From the NCBI GenBank assembly GCA_964568815.1, contig CAZMRY010000045.1, forward strand, positions 1 through 11,261: DNA of 11,261 nucleotides, written 5' to 3'. This document shows positions 7,208 to 11,261 of this stretch, one piece after another (within the stretch, counting starts at the first letter, position 1; each line of letters begins with the position of its first letter). The stretch is from RGIG8700 sp964568815. GTDB taxonomy: Bacteria > Bacillota > Clostridia > RGIG6154. The notes below the pieces were generated by a model, which did not search any database, had not been told where the DNA came from, and worked only from the letters and a program-made list of their open reading frames with translations. Position numbers and translations under genes: made by a program.

Positions 7208-10135
7208 ATGAGAATTCATAAAAAACTTATTACTTTAATTCTTGTACTTACAATGGTGCTTAGCCAGGGGGTTTTAACACCCCTGGCTGCTGAGCAGTCG
7301 GCTTACAGTGAAGAAATAGAAGTAATAAAGGCTATGGGAATTATGGTTGGAGACGAAAACGGAGATTTCGGCTCACAGAACAATCTTACAAGAGCAGAAT
7401 TTGCAAATGTTTTAACAGTTCTGCTTCAGATTAACGACTCAGATACCGCAAAAGAAAATGCCTGGTATTTCAAAACAGGAGATGCGGTAGAAAATCAGGT
7501 ACTTGACGGTGAAAAAGAACCAAGATTTACGGATGTACCTGCAGACCATTGGGCATACGGCGTTATAGAACAGATAACAAGCATTGGCTATATGATTGGT
7601 ACATCTGATAATGAGTTCTCACCTGATGAAAATGTAACAATCAATCAGGTAAATAAAGTGCTTGTTAAAATGCTTGGTTATGAAGTGTTCGCTGAAAGAA
7701 ACGGCGGATATCCTGCAGGCTATAACTACATATCATCATCATTAAAACTCTTAAAAGGTATAAATCACTATGGTGAAACACCTATTTTAAGAGGCGAGCT
7801 TGCAAAAATGCTCGTAAATATGTTTGATGTTGAAATGGTTGAAATAAGTGCTGTAACAGATAGCGGAATTGCAACCTATATACAGTCAGACAAAACCTTC
7901 CTTGAAGATAAACTTGAAATCTTCACTGAAGAAGCTGAACTTACAAGCACATCAGTAACAGGACTTTACGGTGAAAGCGGTATTTCAGACGGAGAAGTAA
8001 TTATCGGCGGTGTTGTTTATAAAGTAGCAGCAGGTGCTGAATATATCAACAGCTACCTTGGCAAAATTATTGAAATCTACTATGTGAAAGACTCAAACGG
8101 AAGAAATATTGTTCTTTATGCAAGACTTTCAGATGATACAGATGAATTTGTTATTGATATTAAGGATTTTATAAGTCTCACAAACGGAGAACTTAAATAT
8201 ACTGACGAAGATGAAGATGTTGAAGAATTAGATTTGGTTTCTTCACCTGTTATTATTTTCAACGGTACTTCTGTTGATACAGTAAGCACAGAACAGATAA
8301 AATCCTTCTATAACGGAACTATCACAGCAATCAACTCAGACAGCAAGGGCGAATACGAAATGCTTGTTATAGAGGCATACAGAACTATGTATGTGAAGAA
8401 CTTTGCAGATGGAGTGGTTGTAAACGGTCTCCTGAAACAGGGCGTAGATGACGATGCGGTTTTAAACCTTAAAGAAGAAGACAATAAAAATACACTTATT
8501 ACCTATTATAAAGACAATCTTCCTGTATCAGCTTCAGATATTTCAAATAATTCTGTAATTGATGTAGCAGTAAGCAAGGGCGAAATTAAGGTAATTATCA
8601 CTAAAGAAACAAAGAACTGCACAATTGCCGCAATTTCTGATGATGCAGATGGATACTTCATTTATGATGCTGAAGGAAATTCATACAGAATTGCAGATGA
8701 TTATCTTAACGCAACAGCAGCAAATCTTCCATTGATAGGTGCAAACTGTGTTCTGCACTTCAACAGCTTTGGTGAAGTAGCTTATGCGGAAGTTTCTTCT
8801 GCCGAATATCCAAACACAGGTCTTATTATAAATGTGGCAGAGGACGGAAGAGGTCTTATAAAAGGCGTAAAAGTTAAAATATTTGGAAAAACAGGCAGAT
8901 TTACAGAATACAATCTTGCTGAAAAGGTTTCATTTACAGATAGTGAAAACAACGAAACAAGATATAAAGATGCTGAGCTTGTTTCAATACTTGCAGGACT
9001 TAAAAACAAGCTTGTAACCTTCAAGCTTGATGATGATAAAAATATATCTGCAATTAAAGAGCCTATGAAGCTTTCTGACAGACAGGAAAGAGATAAAGGC
9101 AGACTTGGTGTTATTTATGAAACAAATGACAGTGCAGGATATTATTCAAGCAACTTAGGTCTTTCGGCATATGTTACAAGTAACACAACAATCTTCAGTA
9201 TTTCAAGCAGTATTAACCTTTCAGAGGAGGAAAAATATCAGGTATATACAAAAAAAGAGTTTGATGCAATACCTGAATTGAAACTTTCATCTGTAGTTGC
9301 GTACAACACAGATAAAAATACACCTGATACAGATGTTCTGGTTACCATTAATACAGCTTTAACAACATTTAAAATGGCAATCAACAAAACTCCGTTATTT
9401 ATTGTTGACAAAGTTATGCAAAGTAGTAATGCAGACGGAGATCCGACAACCATACTTGAAGGAACATATCTTGCAAATGGTAAACAGCCTGCAGCTACAG
9501 CTAAAACATATGTAAGTGCAGCAGGAGCTTTCTCTAATATGAGAGCACTGGCAGGAACTGACACGGAAACAACATATACCGTTCAGAAGGGTGACATCAT
9601 CAGCTGTATGGAAATGAACGGAGATGTTAAATATGCTGCTCTGGTATATAGAAGAGACCTTGATTATCCAATTAATGCCAGATATGAAAAGGGTGCTTTT
9701 GCAGGAATAAACAGCGGTATTTATAACGATACAACTAACTCAAATCCGTTCAATATGTCAGAATCAGGTACTACAATTGATGTAAACGGATATAGTGCGA
9801 TTATAGCAAGTCTTGGATCAAGCAACACAAGTGCTTCAGCATGGAGATTTTACGATATGTTTGTAATAAGTGCAAACGAACAGTATATAACATTAACAAC
9901 ACAGGATTTGTCAATACCTGGAAGTGTACCTGAATATGATAATTCGGCATATACTGTGGTTTCAATTCCTGTTCCGACTAATATAGCACATCAGACAAAA
10001 AAAGGAAACAATTATACAAGCGGTTCCATATATTATACTGGTATAAAAACCTATGAGGCTAGTCTTAACGATTGCTCAAGAGCAATTATGATAACATACA
10101 ACTTAAGTCCTTATAAGTTAATCATACTTAATTAA
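7208..10135 (+). CDS. SLH-domain cell-surface protein with long beta-rich region of unknown function
   Basis: This 975-residue protein has a signal peptide (MRIHKK, hydrophobic core, likely cleavage after LAA near residue 28). Three SLH segments follow. The first (~32-73) lacks the usual opening strand but keeps TRAEF. The second (~106-158) is the most complete, with RFTDVPADHWAYGVI. The third (~171-207) ends in RGELAKMLVNMF. SLH domains bind secondary cell-wall polymers non-covalently, so the protein should sit on the cell surface. Residues ~250-620 contain several degenerate beta-rich modules, each with a short acidic turn and a G-x-x-Y/V type strand. I recognise no enzyme motif there or in the last 350 residues. 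GGGAGG at 7196-7201, starting directly after the stop of the previous gene, sits six bases from the ATG, so the two genes are almost certainly co-transcribed. The protein may anchor or scaffold its neighbours (inference). A GC-rich hairpin lies in the signal-peptide codons. Confidence 0.85.
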   Translation: MRIHKKLITLILVLTMVLSQGVLTPLAAEQSAYSEEIEVIKAMGIMVGDENGDFGSQNNLTRAEFANVLTVLLQINDSDTAKENAWYFKTGDAVENQVLDGEKEPRFTDVPADHWAYGVIEQITSIGYMIGTSDNEFSPDENVTINQVNKVLVKMLGYEVFAERNGGYPAGYNYISSSLKLLKGINHYGETPILRGELAKMLVNMFDVEMVEISAVTDSGIATYIQSDKTFLEDKLEIFTEEAELTSTSVTGLYGESGISDGEVIIGGVVYKVAAGAEYINSYLGKIIEIYYVKDSNGRNIVLYARLSDDTDEFVIDIKDFISLTNGELKYTDEDEDVEELDLVSSPVIIFNGTSVDTVSTEQIKSFYNGTITAINSDSKGEYEMLVIEAYRTMYVKNFADGVVVNGLLKQGVDDDAVLNLKEEDNKNTLITYYKDNLPVSASDISNNSVIDVAVSKGEIKVIITKETKNCTIAAISDDADGYFIYDAEGNSYRIADDYLNATAANLPLIGANCVLHFNSFGEVAYAEVSSAEYPNTGLIINVAEDGRGLIKGVKVKIFGKTGRFTEYNLAEKVSFTDSENNETRYKDAELVSILAGLKNKLVTFKLDDDKNISAIKEPMKLSDRQERDKGRLGVIYETNDSAGYYSSNLGLSAYVTSNTTIFSISSSINLSEEEKYQVYTKKEFDAIPELKLSSVVAYNTDKNTPDTDVLVTINTALTTFKMAINKTPLFIVDKVMQSSNADGDPTTILEGTYLANGKQPAATAKTYVSAAGAFSNMRALAGTDTETTYTVQKGDIISCMEMNGDVKYAALVYRRDLDYPINARYEKGAFAGINSGIYNDTTNSNPFNMSESGTTIDVNGYSAIIASLGSSNTSASAWRFYDMFVISANEQYITLTTQDLSIPGSVPEYDNSAYTVVSIPVPTNIAHQTKKGNNYTSGSIYYTGIKTYEASLNDCSRAIMITYNLSPYKLIILN
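7262..7288 (+). other. GC-rich RNA hairpin inside the signal-peptide codons of the SLH gene
   Basis: AGCCAGGGG (7262-7270) and CCCCTGGCT (7280-7288) form a perfect 9-bp stem around a 9-base loop, in which GTT-TT-AAC can extend the helix with one bulged A. It spans codons 19-27 and is far more GC-rich than its surroundings. No T-tract follows, so it is not an intrinsic terminator. It may slow translation during signal-peptide export or mark an RNA processing or stability point between operon segments (inference). Confidence 0.6.
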
Positions 10136-10155
10136 GAGTGATAGGAGGAAATAAA

Positions 10156-11261
10156 ATGAAAAGAATAATTTCAATTATAATAGCTTTGACAATGCTTCTA
10201 TCAACTGTAAGTGCATTCGCATCAGGCAGTATCAGTGTAAATATGCTTGATGTTAATCTTTTAGACAGTGCTATAAAAGTTAAACTTGCGCAGGCTGAAA
10301 AGGGAGAAAGCATACTTTTGGTTGTAACAAACCCTGGATATGCAGATGATGCGGCTGATATAAAATACGCAGTGCAAAACTTCAGCAATCTTACAGCTGA
10401 CAATGAAGGAAAAGCAGAATATTCATTTAAGCTTTATGCACCTCTTGATGGTGAATACAAAATTTATGCAAATGGTGTATATCTTACAGCATTTACATAT
10501 GACACGGCCTCTATGAAGAATGTGGTTGAAACAATTGCTGAATATGCAAAAAATAATAACAAAACAGACCTTGAAACTTATATCAAAAATGCAGAAGTTT
10601 TAAAAACTCTTGTACTTGATGCATTTGAACCAATCGTAAATACACAGATTGGCATTGATATGTCAAAGGTAGCAGAAGCACTCATTAGTGAAGTAAACAA
10701 TAGTACTTTCACAGGCTCTGATAAAGAAAACGGTGCAAAAATGCAGAGCATTATAAAGTCTGTTGTTGCTCTTGAACTTTTAAATCAGAACAAAGCTGAT
10801 GAGTATATTTTCAACAGTGACGGATCTTTAATATACGATTCTGCATTAGAACTTTCTAAAATTGATGAAAAGAAATCTGTAAGCCTGTATGAATACTATA
10901 TAAATGGTTACAGCGATGCATCTAACACATATGTTCTTACAGACAACGGAAAAGCTGCTGTAAAAAGTGCGTTAAAGGGTAAAAACTTCACATCAACAGA
11001 AGAACTTTACAAAGCATTTATGGAGGCAGTAATCTGCGTTGGTACTAACAACAGCATGCTCAAAGGAAGCACAGGTGCAATAACCTACGGACATATAAAC
11101 GGATTGCTTACAACTGCAAATAAAACAGCAACAGGAGTTACAGGTACAATAACAAACTTTATTGCAAACAAGCTTGCAGGTACAACAGAGATAAAGGATG
11201 TTGCACAATTAAACAGCCTTATTTCACAGTATGCAGCCCTTGAAGGACAGACGACTTCAGG
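10156..11261 (+). CDS. Secreted protein with Ig-like N-terminal and repeated helical domains (3' end off-window)
   Basis: The reading frame opens with ATG at 10156, seven bases after AGGAGG (10143-10148), and stays open for 368 codons to the window edge, so the C-terminus is missing. The N-terminus is a clear signal peptide (MKRIISIIIALTMLLS, likely cleavage after AFA at 22). Residues ~23-117 look like a beta-sandwich of Ig-like type, including LLVVTNPGYADD and DGEYKIYANG. From about 118 on the protein is mainly alpha-helical, with a recurring unit of an aliphatic helix, a short polar break and a second helix: VAEALI at 172, VKSALKG at 269 and IANKLAG at 336. I do not recognise a named family, though similar helical segments occur in large Clostridia surface proteins from memory. 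It follows the SLH gene by 20 bp and belongs to the same apparent operon. Later domains, possibly an anchor or enzyme, may lie beyond the window. Confidence 0.85.
   Translation, partial: MKRIISIIIALTMLLSTVSAFASGSISVNMLDVNLLDSAIKVKLAQAEKGESILLVVTNPGYADDAADIKYAVQNFSNLTADNEGKAEYSFKLYAPLDGEYKIYANGVYLTAFTYDTASMKNVVETIAEYAKNNNKTDLETYIKNAEVLKTLVLDAFEPIVNTQIGIDMSKVAEALISEVNNSTFTGSDKENGAKMQSIIKSVVALELLNQNKADEYIFNSDGSLIYDSALELSKIDEKKSVSLYEYYINGYSDASNTYVLTDNGKAAVKSALKGKNFTSTEELYKAFMEAVICVGTNNSMLKGSTGAITYGHINGLLTTANKTATGVTGTITNFIANKLAGTTEIKDVAQLNSLISQYAALEGQTTS

Noticed and set aside
7262..7288. Hairpin in the SLH gene as an intrinsic terminator or attenuator
   Set aside because: No T-tract follows it; it is kept only as an RNA structure candidate.
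9238..9564. 108-residue minus-strand open frame with hydrophobic character inside the SLH gene
   Set aside because: The hydrophobic look comes from reading Asn/Thr/Ala-rich codons in reverse; there is no ribosome binding site and the sense strand is clearly coding.
10128..10403. 91-residue minus-strand open frame opposite the start of the last gene
   Set aside because: It is antisense to a gene with signal peptide and AGGAGG; it only reflects codon composition.
1..11261. CRISPR arrays, tRNA or rRNA genes, insertion sequences, attachment sites
   Set aside because: I saw no regularly spaced repeats, cloverleaf patterns, transposase motifs or terminal inverted repeats with target duplications.

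Overview
The window is AT-rich and reads like a chromosome of an anaerobic, Gram-positive Clostridia-type Bacillota. The evidence is strong AGGAGG-type ribosome binding sites, a lipoprotein solute-binding protein of the DUF3502 type, an S-layer homology (SLH) surface protein and a very large secreted protein ending in a 'copper amine oxidase N-terminal' stalk domain. This combination is typical of plant- or host-glycan-degrading Clostridia. I cannot name the species. All family assignments are from memory of motifs, not from a search.

Layout: positions 1-90 hold a perfect 15-bp hairpin with a T-tract, the end of an off-window plus-strand gene and probably of the minus-strand gene beside it. 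Positions 91-1641 (minus) encode an ABC-transporter substrate-binding lipoprotein with no permease or ATPase gene next to it in the window. Positions 1642-2047 are a 406-bp divergent control region. It holds one candidate promoter for each direction, a family of TACTTTTTATC-like repeats near the minus promoter, a pair of ATTGTGCAAA direct repeats exactly 21 bp apart, and a 12-bp palindrome.

From 2048 onward four plus-strand genes are packed 24, 12 and 20 bp apart with no terminator between them, so they look like one operon: a small divergent HU-type DNA-binding protein, a 1615-residue secreted multidomain beta-helix protein, a 975-residue SLH protein, and a secreted protein cut by the window end (at least 368 residues). 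The last gene has a clear start but no stop inside the window.

Working model (inference): the locus builds a cell-surface glycan-handling apparatus. The beta-helix protein binds or cuts a polysaccharide, the SLH protein sits in the wall layer, the third secreted protein is a partner, and the divergent lipoprotein captures released oligosaccharides. The odd element is the nucleoid-type protein leading the operon, with a beta-arm that has lost several usual basic residues. Whether it regulates the operon or is only co-transcribed cannot be told from sequence alone.
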